Both the position numbers and the translations under genes were made by a program. The notes under the pieces were generated by a model. It ran no database searches, was not told where the DNA came from, and worked only from the letters and a program-made list of their open reading frames with translations. Shown in pieces: positions 1-10,291 of a stretch of DNA of 64,000 nt; within the stretch, counting starts at the first letter, position 1, and each line of letters starts with the position of its first letter. The DNA lies in NCBI RefSeq assembly GCF_030062155.1, contig NZ_CP118269.1, positions 3,844,001-3,908,000 on the forward strand, written 5' to 3'. The stretch is from Pantoea sp. Lij88. GTDB lineage: Bacteria > Pseudomonadota > Gammaproteobacteria > Enterobacterales > Enterobacteriaceae.

Positions 1-754
1 GTTCAGCGGCTTCCAGCTGCGCCCAGAGATAGGCCGCCTGCAGATCGGCCATCAGGTAGCTCGAACCCATGTCCCGCCAGGTATATTTATCGACCTGACC
101 CCGGAAGAACTGGCTGCGGTTGGTGCCTTTTTCACGCACGATCTCGGCGCGCTCGACCAGGCTGGCGTCGTTAATGAGCGTCGCGCCACCTTCGCCACCG
201 GCGGTGTAGTTCTTGGTTTCGTGGAAACTGAAGCAGCCAATATGACCGATGGTGCCCAGCGCACGACCTTTGTAGCGTGACATCACGCCCTGCGCCGCAT
301 CTTCGATCACAAACAGCTTATGCTTTGCCGCCAGCGCCATAATGGTGTCCATTTCACAGGCCACGCCTGCGTAATGCACCGGCACAATGGCGCGGGTTTT
401 TTCAGTGATGGCCGCTTCGATCAGCGTTTCATCGATGTTCATGGTGTCCGGGCGTACATCGACAAACACGATGCGCGCGCCGCGCAGCACAAAGGCGTTG
501 GCGGTAGAGACAAAGGTGTAGCTCGGCATGATCACTTCATCGCCGGGCTGCAGATCGATTAACAGCGCCGCCATCTCCAGCGAAGCGGTACAGGAGGGCG
601 TCAGCAGCACTTTTTTGCTGCCAAAACGCTGCTCCATCCACTGCTGACAGCGACGGGTAAATCCACCGTCACCGCACAGCTTGCCGCTGTTCATCGCCGA
701 CTGCATATACTCGATTTCTGTGCCCACGATCGGGGGCGCATTAAATGGAATCAT
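1..754 (-). CDS. wecE: dTDP-4-amino-4,6-dideoxygalactose transaminase WecE (RffA), 3' end cut off
   Basis: PLP-dependent sugar aminotransferase that makes dTDP-Fuc4N from dTDP-4-keto-6-deoxyglucose for enterobacterial common antigen (ECA). Reading the minus strand from ATG at 754 gives [17 protein letters not shown], then the DegT/DnrJ/EryC1 landmarks VIMPSYTFVSTANAF, DVRPDTMN, VIEDAAQG and SFHETKNYTAGGEGG, whose Lys is the expected PLP Schiff-base residue. About 251 codons are present of roughly 376 in E. coli; the rest lies left of base 1. The start codon lies inside the end of wecD (14-base overlap), so the two are probably translationally coupled. It is the last wec gene visible here. Confidence 0.95.
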   Translation of the reverse strand, partial: MIPFNAPPIVGTEIEYMQSAMNSGKLCGDGGFTRRCQQWMEQRFGSKKVLLTPSCTASLEMAALLIDLQPGDEVIMPSYTFVSTANAFVLRGARIVFVDVRPDTMNIDETLIEAAITEKTRAIVPVHYAGVACEMDTIMALAAKHKLFVIEDAAQGVMSRYKGRALGTIGHIGCFSFHETKNYTAGGEGGATLINDASLVERAEIVREKGTNRSQFFRGQVDKYTWRDMGSSYLMADLQAAYLWAQLEAAE

Positions 755-1448
755 GACTTTTCCTGTAAAACCAGTAGGCGGTGCTGTCGAGCCGGGCACC
801 GCTGCGTAAATAGAGGCGCATCGCCGTGAGATTACTGAGCTGGGTGGCAACCCGAAGCTGAGCCAGCTGTCTTACCCGCGCCCAGTCCGCCGCCGCCAGC
901 AGCAGTCGCTGACCCAGTCCCTGGCCCTGCGCGTCAGGCAGCACGCCCAGCAGGCCAATGCGGGCATCGCCGTCCACCGCGCGCAGCGAAACAAAGCCCT
1001 GCAGCTGACCCGTGGCGTCACTGGCCACCAGGCACTGATCGTCAAAGGTTCCGCGCACGGCATTTTCGATCCACTGCGCATAGAAGCGGCCGCTGGCGTC
1101 TGGTGCATACCAGGGCGTGCGAAAACGACTCTGGCTGAAGAGCTGAGACGCTGCATCACGCAGCTGCGGGATTTGTGCTTCGCGCGCAATGCGAATCCCC
1201 GCCTGCCGTTCGGTCTCGTTAACCGCCAGTGTCAGGTCCGCCTCGCCTTCTGCCAGCCGGAACTGATGCTGCTGCAGCATATCAATCAGCGCCGTTTCGC
1301 TGGCCGCGACTTTCATCTGCATCAGCGCACAGGGATGACGCAGCGCCTGCTCCAGTGGCGTGTCGCCCTGCGGCTCCAGCCGCACGGTCTCAACACCGAA
1401 GAACGCACTCTCCCAGCTAAGGGGATTAATACTGACGTGGACGGGCAT
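741..1448 (-). CDS. wecD: dTDP-fucosamine acetyltransferase WecD
   Basis: GNAT-family N-acetyltransferase that acetylates dTDP-Fuc4N to dTDP-Fuc4NAc in ECA synthesis. The 235-residue product has the WecD signature stretch [20 protein letters not shown] in the middle, the acetyl-CoA binding loop [15 protein letters not shown], and the C-terminal ending [10 protein letters not shown]. The start ([17 protein letters not shown]) matches the E. coli start (MPVRASIEPLTWENAFF) and overlaps the end of rffH by 23 bases. The long overlaps on both sides are typical of this tightly packed operon. Confidence 0.93.
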   Translation of the reverse strand: MPVHVSINPLSWESAFFGVETVRLEPQGDTPLEQALRHPCALMQMKVAASETALIDMLQQHQFRLAEGEADLTLAVNETERQAGIRIAREAQIPQLRDAASQLFSQSRFRTPWYAPDASGRFYAQWIENAVRGTFDDQCLVASDATGQLQGFVSLRAVDGDARIGLLGVLPDAQGQGLGQRLLLAAADWARVRQLAQLRVATQLSNLTAMRLYLRSGARLDSTAYWFYRKSHDSI

Positions 1449-2307
1449 GTAATAAATCCAGCAGGTATTGGCCGTAGCCGGTTTTTGTCAGCGCTTCACC
1501 GGCGGCCCGCAGATGGTCATCACTGAGCCAGCTGTTACGCCAGGCGATCTCTTCCAGGCAGGCAATTTTAAAGCCCTGACGTTTTTCCACCGTCTGCACA
1601 AACATGCTGGCTTCCACCAGGCTGTCGTGTGTGCCGGTATCCAGCCAGGCAAAGCCGCGTCCCAGCAGTTCGACGGTCAGCTCACCGCGCTCCAGATACA
1701 TCTGGTTAATGGCTGTGATTTCCAGCTCGCCCCGCGATGAAGGCTTAACCTGTTTCGCGAATTCGATAACCTGATTGTCATAGAAATAGAGTCCGGTTAC
1801 CGCCCAGCGCGATTTCGGCTGCTGTGGCTTCTCTTCAATCGAGATCGCCTTAAAGTTATCGTCAAACTCCACTACACCGAAACGTTCCGGGTCCATAACC
1901 TGATAGCCGAACACCGTTGCGCCACGATTCTGTTCGACGACTTTCCGCAGTTTGGGGCTGAAACCCTGACCAAAATAGAGGTTATCACCCAGCACCAGGC
2001 AGCAATTGTCCTCGCCGATAAAGGATTCGCCGATGATAAAGGCCTGCGCCAGACCATCAGGACTCGGCTGCACCGCATAGCTGAGGCGTATACCAAATTC
2101 ACTGCCATCGCCCAGCAGCCGTTCAAACTGCGCCCGATCTTCCGGCGTGGTAATTAACAGAATGTCGCGAATACCCGCCAGCATCAGTACGGAGAGCGGA
2201 TAGTAGATCATCGGTTTGTCGTAAACCGGCAGAAGTTGCTTTGATACTGCACGGGTTATCGGGTGTAACCGCGTCCCCGATCCTCCCGCTAAAATGATGC
2301 CTTTCAT
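1426..2307 (-). CDS. rffH: Glucose-1-phosphate thymidylyltransferase RffH (RmlA2)
   Basis: Nucleotidyltransferase that makes dTDP-glucose from Glc-1-P and dTTP, the first step toward dTDP-Fuc4NAc. The 293-residue protein opens with the nucleotide-binding loop [15 protein letters not shown], followed by [17 protein letters not shown] and [12 protein letters not shown], all diagnostic of RmlA-type enzymes. Position between rffG and wecD in the ECA operon identifies it as RffH rather than the O-antigen paralogue RfbA. The short gap to rffG (19 bases) fits one transcript. Confidence 0.94.
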   Translation of the reverse strand: MKGIILAGGSGTRLHPITRAVSKQLLPVYDKPMIYYPLSVLMLAGIRDILLITTPEDRAQFERLLGDGSEFGIRLSYAVQPSPDGLAQAFIIGESFIGEDNCCLVLGDNLYFGQGFSPKLRKVVEQNRGATVFGYQVMDPERFGVVEFDDNFKAISIEEKPQQPKSRWAVTGLYFYDNQVIEFAKQVKPSSRGELEITAINQMYLERGELTVELLGRGFAWLDTGTHDSLVEASMFVQTVEKRQGFKIACLEEIAWRNSWLSDDHLRAAGEALTKTGYGQYLLDLLHARPRQY

Positions 2308-2326
2308 CGCTGCTCCTTACGCGGGT

Positions 2327-3403
2327 TTATTGCGATAAGCCAAGGCGTTCGCCCTGATAGCGACCATCCAGAATGGCCTGCCACCAGGCCGGATTGGCCA
2401 GATACCATGCCACGGTTTTACGCATGCCGCTTTCAAAGGTTTCCTGCGGCACCCAGCCAAGTTCATGCGCAATTTTACTGGCATCGATGGCGTAGCGCTG
2501 ATCGTGACCCGGGCGGTCAGTAACATAGGTAATCAGGTCGCGATAATGCGCCAGCCCGGCAGGTTTCTGCTCTGCGGCCAGCTCTTCAAGCAGGCTGCAG
2601 ATGGTTTCAACCACCTCGATATTGCGACGCTCATTATGACCGCCAATATTGTAGGTTTCGCCTGGCTTGCCCTGACTGACCACCTGATAGAGCGCGCGGG
2701 CGTGATCTTCCACGTAGAGCCAGTCACGAATCTGCTGTCCGTTGCCGTACACCGGCAGGGCTTTACCGGCCAGCGCATTGATGATGGTCAGCGGGATCAG
2801 CTTCTCCGGGAAATGGCAGGGGCCGTAGTTATTTGAACAGTTAGTGACCAGCGTGGGCAGACCGTAGGTTCGCAGCCAGGCCCGCACTAAATGGTCGCTG
2901 CTGGCCTTGCTGGCAGCGTAAGGACTGCTTGGCGCATAAGGGGTGGTTTCGGTGAAATAAGCCTGACTGTCATGCAGATCGCCAAAGACTTCATCGGTCG
3001 AGATATGGTGGAACAGAAAGGCCGTTTTGCGCGCGTCATCCAGGTTTTGCCAGTAAGAACGCGCAGCCTCCAGCAACTGCCAGGTTCCGACAATATTGGT
3101 CTCGATAAAGGCCACCGGCCCGTCAATCGAGCGATCAACATGACTTTCAGCCGCAAGATGCATCACGCAGTCTGGCTGATAACGGGCAAATACTTCATCA
3201 AGCGCCGCACGATCACAGATGTCGACCTGCTCAAAAGAGAAGCGGGACGAATCGGCCACGCTGGCGAGTGACGCCAGATTTCCGGCATAGCTGAGTTTAT
3301 CGACCACCACCACCTGATGTTCGGTTTCTGCGATCAGAAAGCGCACCAGAGCCGAGCCGATAAAACCGGCACCGCCCGTGATCAGAAAGCGCTTCATCGC
3401 CAA
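2327..3403 (-). CDS. rffG: dTDP-glucose 4,6-dehydratase RffG (RmlB2)
   Basis: Short-chain dehydrogenase/reductase-family enzyme converting dTDP-glucose to dTDP-4-keto-6-deoxyglucose. The N-terminal NAD-binding glycine motif is [14 protein letters not shown]. The catalytic region is [13 protein letters not shown] and the YxxxK motif is in SPYAASKAS. Length 358 against about 355 in E. coli. Two starts are possible: the first (MAMKRF) overlaps wecC by 10 bases, and MKRF at 3397 matches the E. coli start better; I kept the longer one. Third enzyme of the dTDP-sugar branch of the ECA operon. Confidence 0.93.
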   Translation of the reverse strand: MAMKRFLITGGAGFIGSALVRFLIAETEHQVVVVDKLSYAGNLASLASVADSSRFSFEQVDICDRAALDEVFARYQPDCVMHLAAESHVDRSIDGPVAFIETNIVGTWQLLEAARSYWQNLDDARKTAFLFHHISTDEVFGDLHDSQAYFTETTPYAPSSPYAASKASSDHLVRAWLRTYGLPTLVTNCSNNYGPCHFPEKLIPLTIINALAGKALPVYGNGQQIRDWLYVEDHARALYQVVSQGKPGETYNIGGHNERRNIEVVETICSLLEELAAEQKPAGLAHYRDLITYVTDRPGHDQRYAIDASKIAHELGWVPQETFESGMRKTVAWYLANPAWWQAILDGRYQGERLGLSQ

Positions 3404-4653
3404 ACACCTTTGGTGTCGACAATCCAGTTCTGCTGAACGTCGGCGGCATCAATGGCGCGGAAGGCGCGGTGATCGACCAGCATCACCAGAATATCGGCCT
3501 GGGCCAGCGCCTGCTCGCAGGAGACCAGCTCCGCTTTATCCGCCAGCGAGTCGGCTAGCTGCTCAATATGGGGTTCAACCACCCAGTTCTTGCCGCTGTG
3601 CCACTCAGCAATCTTCTGTGCCACACCGACCGCCGGGCTTTCGCGCAGGTCGTCGATATTCGGTTTAAAGGCCAGGCCAAAGCAGGCGATGGTGATATCG
3701 CTGGCGCGCTTGCCGGTCTGCGTCAGGCAGTCCGCCAGCGCGGTTTTCACCTGGTCCAGCACCCACTGAGGCTTGGCGTCATTCACCTCGCGCGCGGTGC
3801 GGATCAGGCGGGCTAATTCAGGATTCTGCGCCACGATAAACCAGGGATCAACGGCGATACAGTGCCCCCCGACGCCCGGCCCCGGCTGCAGAATGTTGAC
3901 GCGCGGATGGCGATTCGCCAGCGCAATCAGTTCCCAGACGTTAATGCCCTGATCGGCACAAATCAGTGACAGCTCATTGGCGAAGGCGATATTCACGTCA
4001 CGGAAGCTGTTTTCAGTCAGCTTGCACATCTCGGCGGTGCGGGCGTTGGTTTCAACGCATTCGCCTTTTAAAAACAGCCGATAGAGCTCGCTGGCGCGGG
4101 CAGAACAGGCGGGCGTCATGCCGCCAATCACCCGGTCGTTGTTAATCAGCTCAACCATCACCTGGCCTGGCAGCACGCGCTCCGGGCAGTAGGCGACAAA
4201 AATATCGGGCGTCTCACCGTGCTGCGGGAAGCGCAGGTCGGGACGTGCCGCCGCCAGCCACTCGGCCATCTGTTCGGTGCTGCCCACCGGCGAGGTCGAC
4301 TCCAGAATCACCAGATCGCCCTTTTTCAGAACCGGCGCGATCGACTCTGCCGCCGCTTTCACAAAGCGCAGGTCGGGCTGATGCTCATCTTTAAACGGGG
4401 TCGGTACGGCAATCAGAAAGGCGTCGGCGGCTTCAGGCTGCGTGGTGGCGCGCAGGTCGCCACGCGTGACGGCCGCATGCACGACCCGATCTAAATCGGG
4501 TTCCACGATGTGGATCGCGCCACGATTGATAGTTTCAACGGCGCGGGCGTTGATATCCACGCCCACCACTTTTTTTCCCTTTGAGGCAAAAACGGCTGCC
4601 GTCGGCAGCCCAATGTATCCCAGTCCAATCACGGAGATGGTTTCAAAACTCAT
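3394..4653 (-). CDS. wecC: UDP-N-acetyl-D-mannosamine dehydrogenase WecC
   Basis: Oxidises UDP-ManNAc to UDP-ManNAcA with NAD, giving the second ECA sugar. The 419-residue product begins [18 protein letters not shown] (Rossmann fold). It has the UDP-sugar dehydrogenase active-site segment [16 protein letters not shown] with the catalytic Cys, and a C-terminal UDP-binding domain starting near [18 protein letters not shown]. It shares an ATGA overlap with wecB upstream and overlaps rffG downstream, so it sits inside the wec transcript. Confidence 0.95.
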   Translation of the reverse strand: MSFETISVIGLGYIGLPTAAVFASKGKKVVGVDINARAVETINRGAIHIVEPDLDRVVHAAVTRGDLRATTQPEAADAFLIAVPTPFKDEHQPDLRFVKAAAESIAPVLKKGDLVILESTSPVGSTEQMAEWLAAARPDLRFPQHGETPDIFVAYCPERVLPGQVMVELINNDRVIGGMTPACSARASELYRLFLKGECVETNARTAEMCKLTENSFRDVNIAFANELSLICADQGINVWELIALANRHPRVNILQPGPGVGGHCIAVDPWFIVAQNPELARLIRTAREVNDAKPQWVLDQVKTALADCLTQTGKRASDITIACFGLAFKPNIDDLRESPAVGVAQKIAEWHSGKNWVVEPHIEQLADSLADKAELVSCEQALAQADILVMLVDHRAFRAIDAADVQQNWIVDTKGVWR

Positions 4654-5798
4654 AATTCGGCTCTGTTATCTTTTAAGGCTTGTAAAATTCGACCACAGGC
4701 TTTGCCATCGCCATACGGATTATGGGCGTGGCTCATCGCCTGCCAGGCCTCGTCGTCGCTCAGCAATTCGCTGACACTGGCCACGATTCTGGCGATATCT
4801 GTTCCCACCAGTTTGACGGTACCGGCATCGACCGCTTCGGGCCGCTCGGTGGTATCACGCATCACCAGCACCGGTTTACCCAGCGAAGGCGCCTCCTCCT
4901 GAATGCCGCCGGAATCGGTAAGGATCAGCCAGGCGCGGTTCATCAGCCAGACAAAAGGCAGATACTCCTGCGGTTCAATCAGGATGATATTCTCAATGCC
5001 GCTGAGTATCCGGTTAACCGGCTCGCTGACATTAGGATTGAGGTGGACCGGATAGACGATCTGCGCCTCAGGATGCTGGCGGGCAATCTGCGCCAGCGCG
5101 CTGCAGATACGTTCAAAACCGCCGCCAAAACTTTCACGGCGGTGACCGGTGACCAGCACCAGTTTCTTATCCGGATCGAGAAACGGATAACGCGCCGCCA
5201 GCTGTGCGTTCAGATTGCTGTCATCCAGCACCCGATCGCGAACCCACAGCAGCGCATCGATGACCGTATTACCGGTCACAATGATGCGCGCGTCGGGCAG
5301 ATTTTCCTGCAGCAGGTTCTGCCGCGACTGCGAGGTTGGCGTAAAGTGCAGACGGGCAAGATGGCCGGTGAGCTTGCGGTTACCCTCTTCCGGCCACGGC
5401 GAGGCGAGATCGCCGGTACGCAGACCGGCCTCCACATGCCCCACTGGAATCTGCTGATAGAAAGCCGCCAGGCTCGCCGCCAGCGTCGTGGTGGTGTCAC
5501 CATGCACCAGCACGATGTCCGGTTTGAAGTCGAGCAGGACGGTTTTCATGCCCTCTAAAATGCGGCAGGTGATCTCGGTCAGACCCTGCTCAGGACGCAT
5601 AATGTTGAGGTCGTAGTCCGGTTCCAGCTTGAACAGACGCAGCACCTGATCGAGCATTTCGCGATGCTGTGCGGTGACGCACAGCCGCGACTCAAAAGCG
5701 GGATCCTGCGACAGCGCCTGAACCAGTGGCGCCATTTTAATCGCTTCGGGGCGAGTACCAAATACCGTCAGAACTTTCACACTGTTTCTCTCACTCAT
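4650..5798 (-). CDS. wecB: UDP-N-acetylglucosamine 2-epimerase WecB
   Basis: Non-hydrolysing epimerase interconverting UDP-GlcNAc and UDP-ManNAc. Family landmarks are [17 protein letters not shown] at the N terminus, [38 protein letters not shown] and the UDP-binding end [20 protein letters not shown]. The 382 residues are six longer than E. coli WecB because the start ATG (5798) lies before a short MSERNS extension. This ATG overlaps the wzzE stop as ATGAGTGA, which supports coupling and the longer start. Confidence 0.94.
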   Translation of the reverse strand: MSERNSVKVLTVFGTRPEAIKMAPLVQALSQDPAFESRLCVTAQHREMLDQVLRLFKLEPDYDLNIMRPEQGLTEITCRILEGMKTVLLDFKPDIVLVHGDTTTTLAASLAAFYQQIPVGHVEAGLRTGDLASPWPEEGNRKLTGHLARLHFTPTSQSRQNLLQENLPDARIIVTGNTVIDALLWVRDRVLDDSNLNAQLAARYPFLDPDKKLVLVTGHRRESFGGGFERICSALAQIARQHPEAQIVYPVHLNPNVSEPVNRILSGIENIILIEPQEYLPFVWLMNRAWLILTDSGGIQEEAPSLGKPVLVMRDTTERPEAVDAGTVKLVGTDIARIVASVSELLSDDEAWQAMSHAHNPYGDGKACGRILQALKDNRAEL

Positions 5799-6840
5799 GC
5801 GTGTCTGACATCAGACGCGGACGACGTGCCAGCGCCACTCCCGCGCCTGTTAATGCCCCAACGGCACCCCACATAATCATCATGAACAGACGTCGCGGAC
5901 TGTCACGTGATACCGGCTCTTCCGGCGTACGCAGATAACGGTAGGTCTGGAACTTGCTGTTCAGTTTTGGCCCGGTCTGCAGCGTGGTCAGCATTGCTCT
6001 GTTCTGATCATAGCTGATATCAAAGCTCGGACCGGTGGCGCGCAGGGTGTCCAGTTGTCCCTGTAAAACAGGCTGGCCCAGCAGGAACAGATCGCTGTCC
6101 GCCAGGTTCTCACCCACTTCACGCGTCTGCTTCTCATTAATGCCCTGCTGGCTGGCGATCTTCAGCGCCTGCTCCAGCCGATGCTGCTGACGCTCGAATA
6201 CGGCATTAGCCACATCTTCCTGACGCTTCACCTGCGCCTGCAACTGGTCGCTACGAGCGCGCCAGGCCCCTTTCAACTCATCGTTCAGATGACGCGCGGC
6301 GCGCTCACTGGCATAGGCGATGTACTGGCGCAGCAGATTGTTGGCGTCGCCAGCGGTTTCCGCTTTAAGTTTGACGTTATCGGGCAGGTTATGTGCCGCG
6401 TCAGCGGGCGTGAACAGGATATTGCCGATCATATCGTCGAGCAGCGCGGCATCGTTATGCGCATTGCCGGTTTTACGGCTCCTGAAATAATCCGTCTGCT
6501 GCCAGAACTCACGACGCGTATCCCACGAGGCGAGTTGCATGATGAACTCCTGATAGACCTGATCCATCACCGTCGGTGACGGCGCAGCCAGGGTCAGGGC
6601 GTTGTTACGCACATCCAGATTGGTCAGAAACTGCTGCTGCGCATAGTAAGAACCCAGCATGTTCACCGTCGGACGATCGGTGACCGCCGTGGTGCTCCAG
6701 ACCTGTTTCAGCAGCAGCGTGACCAGCCAGGCGGCCAGAGCAAACAGCAGCGCCAGCCCGACAATCCAGCGCTTGCCACGCCATAAACGGCAGCTCAGGC
6801 CGCGAATATCCAGTTCGTTGTCCACAACGTCAGAAGGCAT
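5791..6840 (-). CDS. wzzE: ECA polysaccharide chain-length modulator WzzE
   Basis: Inner-membrane polysaccharide co-polymerase that sets ECA chain length. The 349-residue protein has the Wzz layout: a short cytoplasmic N terminus, a first membrane helix near residues 26-46 ([16 protein letters not shown]), a long periplasmic region rich in charged helices, and a second helix near 317-338 ([20 protein letters not shown]) ending in a basic tail. Position between wecA and wecB is the same as in E. coli. It follows wecA by 30 bases. Confidence 0.93.
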   Translation of the reverse strand: MPSDVVDNELDIRGLSCRLWRGKRWIVGLALLFALAAWLVTLLLKQVWSTTAVTDRPTVNMLGSYYAQQQFLTNLDVRNNALTLAAPSPTVMDQVYQEFIMQLASWDTRREFWQQTDYFRSRKTGNAHNDAALLDDMIGNILFTPADAAHNLPDNVKLKAETAGDANNLLRQYIAYASERAARHLNDELKGAWRARSDQLQAQVKRQEDVANAVFERQQHRLEQALKIASQQGINEKQTREVGENLADSDLFLLGQPVLQGQLDTLRATGPSFDISYDQNRAMLTTLQTGPKLNSKFQTYRYLRTPEEPVSRDSPRRLFMMIMWGAVGALTGAGVALARRPRLMSDTHE

Positions 6841-6870
6841 GGCAGAGTTATCCTTTAATCAGCATCGGGT

Positions 6871-7965
6871 TCATTTGTTTTTTGCTTCGCGGTAATGGCT
6901 CAGACGACGCTTGATGCGCCGGACGCGTCGCGCTACGCGCCACGCATGTTTCAGGCAGTAGCCGTAAACCATAAAGGCGCCCAGGAACAACAGCAGCATC
7001 ACCCACTCCGGGATGAACGCCAGATATTCACCCAGTACACCGATACCGGCGAGAATGGCCGCCGCCAGAGTGATCAGCACAAAGGCCTGACGCGAGGTAA
7101 AGCCGGCACGCATAATCAGATGGTGAATGTGCTGGCGGTCAGCCGAGAACGGGCTCATGCCTTTGCGCAGGCGACGGTACATAATCGCCACCATATCCAT
7201 CAGCGGAATAGCGATGAGCCAGAGGGCGGTAACGGGCGTAATCGGATGGCTCAGACCCTGCGTCGTCTCCAGCAGAATCCAGATAATAGTGAAACCGATC
7301 ATGGTGCTGCCGGCATCGCCCATAAAGACTTTGAAGCGACGGCCGAGGAAACCGAGGTTAAGCAGGATATAGGGCAGCGTGGCGGCAATCATCGCAAAAC
7401 ACCACATCGCAAGGCTGGTCTGGCCGTCGAAGTAGAGGATGATGCCCATGGCGGCAAAGGTAACGGAGGAGAGTCCGCCCAGCAGACCGTCGATCCCGTC
7501 CACCATATTAAAGGCGTTGATTGCGGCCCAGACGGCAAACAGCGTCAGCACATAGCCGAAGGGTCCGACGATAAGCTCGAACGGGCCGACGATAAAGCCC
7601 AGGCTGAGCAGATAGAGTTTTGCGCCAAACATCATCACCAGAGCGACAATGGCCTGCACGACCGCGCGGAATTTAACGCTGATATCGAAACGGTCATCCA
7701 GTGCGCCAACCAGCACCAGAACACCGGCGCAGCCCAGATAGAGCAGCGCGTGTGGCAGGTAATAGTTGGTAATGGCAAACGTGAAGCAGATACCTGCGAA
7801 CACAGAGATGCCGCCCACCAACGGAATCGCGCCATGATGGCGTTTACGTGAGTTAGGCTTATCAACTAAACCAATTTTTTTAGCTGCTTTTCGAGCAAAA
7901 AAGAGGAAAGCCAGGGAAAAGAGAAAAATTAAACCAAGCTCAGTACTCATAGTGAGTAAATTCAC
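6871..7965 (-). CDS. wecA: UDP-GlcNAc:undecaprenyl-phosphate GlcNAc-1-phosphate transferase WecA
   Basis: Polytopic membrane enzyme that makes lipid I for ECA, and often for O antigen, by adding GlcNAc-1-P to undecaprenyl phosphate. The 364 residues carry about eleven hydrophobic segments. The Asp pair D90-D91 (GALDDRFD), the D156/D159 motif NMVDGIDG and the loop FMGDAGSTMIGF all match known WecA catalytic positions. The C terminus is strongly basic (RRVRRIKRR). First gene of the wec operon, downstream of the rho terminators. Confidence 0.95.
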   Translation of the reverse strand: MNLLTMSTELGLIFLFSLAFLFFARKAAKKIGLVDKPNSRKRHHGAIPLVGGISVFAGICFTFAITNYYLPHALLYLGCAGVLVLVGALDDRFDISVKFRAVVQAIVALVMMFGAKLYLLSLGFIVGPFELIVGPFGYVLTLFAVWAAINAFNMVDGIDGLLGGLSSVTFAAMGIILYFDGQTSLAMWCFAMIAATLPYILLNLGFLGRRFKVFMGDAGSTMIGFTIIWILLETTQGLSHPITPVTALWLIAIPLMDMVAIMYRRLRKGMSPFSADRQHIHHLIMRAGFTSRQAFVLITLAAAILAGIGVLGEYLAFIPEWVMLLLFLGAFMVYGYCLKHAWRVARRVRRIKRRLSHYREAKNK

Positions 7966-8136
7966 GTTAAACGCTCTCAGCTAACATCCCGCACAACAAT
8001 ACGCGAAAAATTGCGCTTATCGCTGTATCGGATTCCGAATTCTGCATAAAGAGACAGACGAACGGTCAAAAATTCGCCATCACTACCACAGTCATTATAA
8101 ATGCTCCTGCCAGTGTTCAATCCTATAGCTCACAAA

Positions 8137-8163
8137 TGAAAAACGCCACGTTGAGACGTGGCG
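8137..8163 (-). terminator. Rho-independent terminator, distal of two after rho
   Basis: On the minus strand a perfect 8-bp stem CGCCACGT/ACGTGGCG with a 4-base loop is followed by five T. It is the second of two intrinsic terminators between rho and wecA and should separate the two transcription units. Confidence 0.8.
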
Positions 8164-8190
8164 TAAGGTCGATTTTCTGCGCATCTGGAC

Positions 8191-8216
8191 TAAAAAAGCC
8201 GGATCTGTGGTCCGGC
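8191..8216 (-). terminator. Rho-independent terminator, proximal, just after rho
   Basis: Minus-strand stem GCCGGA/TCCGGC with a 7-base loop and a run of six T, starting 15 bases after the rho stop codon. It stands in tandem with a second intrinsic terminator about 30 bases further on. Confidence 0.8.
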
Positions 8217-8230
8217 CTGGCAGTATCGGA

Positions 8231-9490
8231 TTATGAACGCTTCATCATGTCGAAGAATTCATCATTGGTTTTGGTCATCGCCAGCTTGTTGATGAGGAAT
8301 TCCATTGCGTCGATTTCGCCCATTGGGTGAATAATCTTACGCAGGATCCACATCTTCTGCAGCTCTTCCTGAGAAGTGAGCAGCTCTTCTTTACGTGTAC
8401 CAGAGCGGTTGTAATCAATCGCCGGGAAGACACGTTTTTCAGCAATTTTACGCGCGAGATGCAGTTCCATGTTACCGGTACCTTTAAACTCTTCGTAAAT
8501 CACTTCATCCATCTTCGAACCGGTATCAACCAGCGCGGTCGCGATGATGGTCAGGCTACCGCCCTCTTCCACGTTACGTGCAGCACCAAAGAAACGCTTT
8601 GGACGATGCAGGGCGTTGGCATCCACACCACCGGTCAGGACTTTACCTGAAGCAGGAACCACGGTGTTGTAGGCACGCGCCAGACGTGTGATTGAGTCGA
8701 GCAGGATGATGACATCTTTCTTGTGCTCAACCAGACGCTTGGCCTTCTCGATCACCATTTCAGCAACCTGAACGTGGCGTGAGGCTGGCTCATCGAAGGT
8801 TGAGGCGATAACTTCGCCTTTCACCAGACGCTGCATCTCGGTTACTTCTTCCGGGCGCTCATCGATCAGCAGCACCATCAGCACGCAATCCGGGTAGTTA
8901 TACGCCAGGCTCTGCGCGATGTTCTGCAGCAGCATGGTTTTACCGGCTTTCGGCGGTGCCACGATCAGACCACGCTGACCACGACCAATTGGCGAAGCCA
9001 GATCCAGTACGCGTGCGGTTAAATCTTCCGTTGAGCCATTACCCCGCTCCATACGCAGACGTTTATTTGCGTGCAGCGGCGTGAGGTTTTCGAACAGAAT
9101 CTTATTACGCGCGTTTTCCGGCTTGTCGTAGTTAACTTCGTTAACTTTCAGCAGCGCAAAATAACGTTCACCTTCTTTTGGTGGACGGATTTTGCCAGAG
9201 ATGGTGTCACCTGTGCGGAGGTTAAAGCGGCGGATTTGGCTGGGAGAAACGTAGATATCATCAGGGCCGGCGAGGTAGGAGCTGTCTCCGGAACGGAGGA
9301 ATCCAAATCCATCCTGAAGGATCTCCAGCACGCCATCACCGAAGATGTCTTCGCCGCTTTTTGCGTGCTGCTTCAGGATTGAAAAGATAATGTCCTGCTT
9401 GCGCATACGAGCCTGGTTTTCCAGTCCCATATTTTCGCCGAGAGTAATCAGCTCAGCAACCGGCGTATTCTTTAATTCGGTAAGATTCAT
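8231..9490 (-). CDS. rho: Transcription termination factor Rho
   Basis: Hexameric RNA-dependent ATPase/helicase that ends transcription. At 419 residues it is the same length as E. coli Rho. The N-terminal helix bundle is [15 protein letters not shown], the primary RNA-binding OB fold includes DGFGFLRS (residues 60-67), and the Walker A loop is APPKAGKTM with K181 and K184 at the E. coli positions. Walker B is [16 protein letters not shown]. The R-loop region [10 protein letters not shown] is also present. Nothing looks altered. It is flanked upstream by trxA and a leader of about 350 bases, and downstream by two intrinsic terminators. Confidence 0.98.
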   Translation of the reverse strand: MNLTELKNTPVAELITLGENMGLENQARMRKQDIIFSILKQHAKSGEDIFGDGVLEILQDGFGFLRSGDSSYLAGPDDIYVSPSQIRRFNLRTGDTISGKIRPPKEGERYFALLKVNEVNYDKPENARNKILFENLTPLHANKRLRMERGNGSTEDLTARVLDLASPIGRGQRGLIVAPPKAGKTMLLQNIAQSLAYNYPDCVLMVLLIDERPEEVTEMQRLVKGEVIASTFDEPASRHVQVAEMVIEKAKRLVEHKKDVIILLDSITRLARAYNTVVPASGKVLTGGVDANALHRPKRFFGAARNVEEGGSLTIIATALVDTGSKMDEVIYEEFKGTGNMELHLARKIAEKRVFPAIDYNRSGTRKEELLTSQEELQKMWILRKIIHPMGEIDAMEFLINKLAMTKTNDEFFDMMKRS

Positions 9491-9685
9491 AGTGATGGGT
9501 TCTTAAACTCGGGGTAATACTCGGAATGTTTGTCGTGAGTGGTATGGCAACTAATCCATGCCGTTAATGGCTCTTTTCGGCTCTTCCCGACGATCATCGT
9601 ATGGAATGGCGATCGGTATGCAGGGAGATGTCCGAATGTGATGCCAGAGTTGGAGCTAACCGTAAGATTGCTGAACCGTTCTATC

Positions 9686-9714
9686 TTTATAAGGTACAGG
9701 GCGACAGGGTTCAA
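9686..9714 (-). promoter_or_regulatory. Candidate sigma70 promoter of rho
   Basis: Minus strand: -35 TTGAAC (9714-9709), a spacer of exactly 17 bases, and -10 TATAAA (9691-9686). The start would be near 9679, leaving a leader of about 190 bases before the rho ATG. Match and spacing are good; activity is inferred. Confidence 0.5.
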
Positions 9715-9787
9715 CAAGGGAAAACTTTAGATGCTAACTACAAGGTAAGTTCGTAATGCAGTGTTGGTAACTTAGCATGCCTGAAAG

Positions 9788-9833
9788 TGAACGTCCAGCA
9801 GCAGGAGATAAATTCACCACTGCCAGACGTTCA
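9788..9833 (-). terminator. Hairpin after trxA, possible terminator
   Basis: Arms 9820-9833 and 9788-9801 can form a 14-bp stem with two G-U pairs when read as RNA from the minus strand, with an 18-base loop. It begins 9 bases beyond the trxA stop, but the T-run after it is poor (CTTTCAG). It may be a weak terminator or a transcript-stabilising hairpin. Confidence 0.5.
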
Positions 9834-9841
9834 GTCCCGCA

Positions 9842-10174
9842 TTACGCCAGATTGGCGTTCAGGAACTCTTTCAGCTGGCCTTTAGACAGCGCGCCCACTT
9901 TGGTCGCGGCGACTTCGCCATTTTTAAACAGCAGCAGCGTCGGGATACCACGAATGCCATACTTCGGTGCCGTGCCTGGGTTATCATCAATATTCAGCTT
10001 AGCGATGGTCAGCTTGCCATCATACTCTTCTGCAACTTCATCAAGGATTGGCGCGATCATTTTGCAAGGACCACACCATTCAGCCCAGAAATCTACCAGT
10101 GTAACGCCGTCGGCTTTCAGCACGTCGGTGTCGAAACTGTCATCAGTCAGATGAACGATTTTATCGCTGCTCAT
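9842..10174 (-). CDS. trxA: Thioredoxin 1
   Basis: Small cytosolic disulfide reductase. The 110-residue protein contains the active site WCGPCK at residues 33-38, cis-Pro context RGIPTLLLF, and the C-terminal helix [13 protein letters not shown] of E. coli TrxA (109 with Met). A clear Shine-Dalgarno (GTGGAG) lies just before the ATG. It is divergent from rhlB across 117 bases that contain ATTGG/CCAAT inverted motifs near 10204-10234. Confidence 0.98.
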   Translation of the reverse strand: MSSDKIVHLTDDSFDTDVLKADGVTLVDFWAEWCGPCKMIAPILDEVAEEYDGKLTIAKLNIDDNPGTAPKYGIRGIPTLLLFKNGEVAATKVGALSKGQLKEFLNANLA

Positions 10175-10291
10175 GTTTTACTCCACAAGATTATGCCTGG
10201 CGAATTGGCGTAAAATATACCAATGTTGGTTGACTTTATTTCATCGGATACGCTTTCGTAAAGCGATAGTAAGCTGATATTCTACCACACT

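Larger units (their letters stand above)
9491..9841 (-). other. trxA-rho intergenic region and rho leader
   Basis: About 350 bases without a convincing gene. It holds a hairpin after trxA, a sigma70-like promoter for rho, and about 190 bases of transcribed leader. In E. coli the rho leader carries the short ORF rhoL and takes part in autoregulation. Here no RhoL-like peptide is recognisable; the only candidate reading frame is weak and is discussed under findings. Confidence 0.6.
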
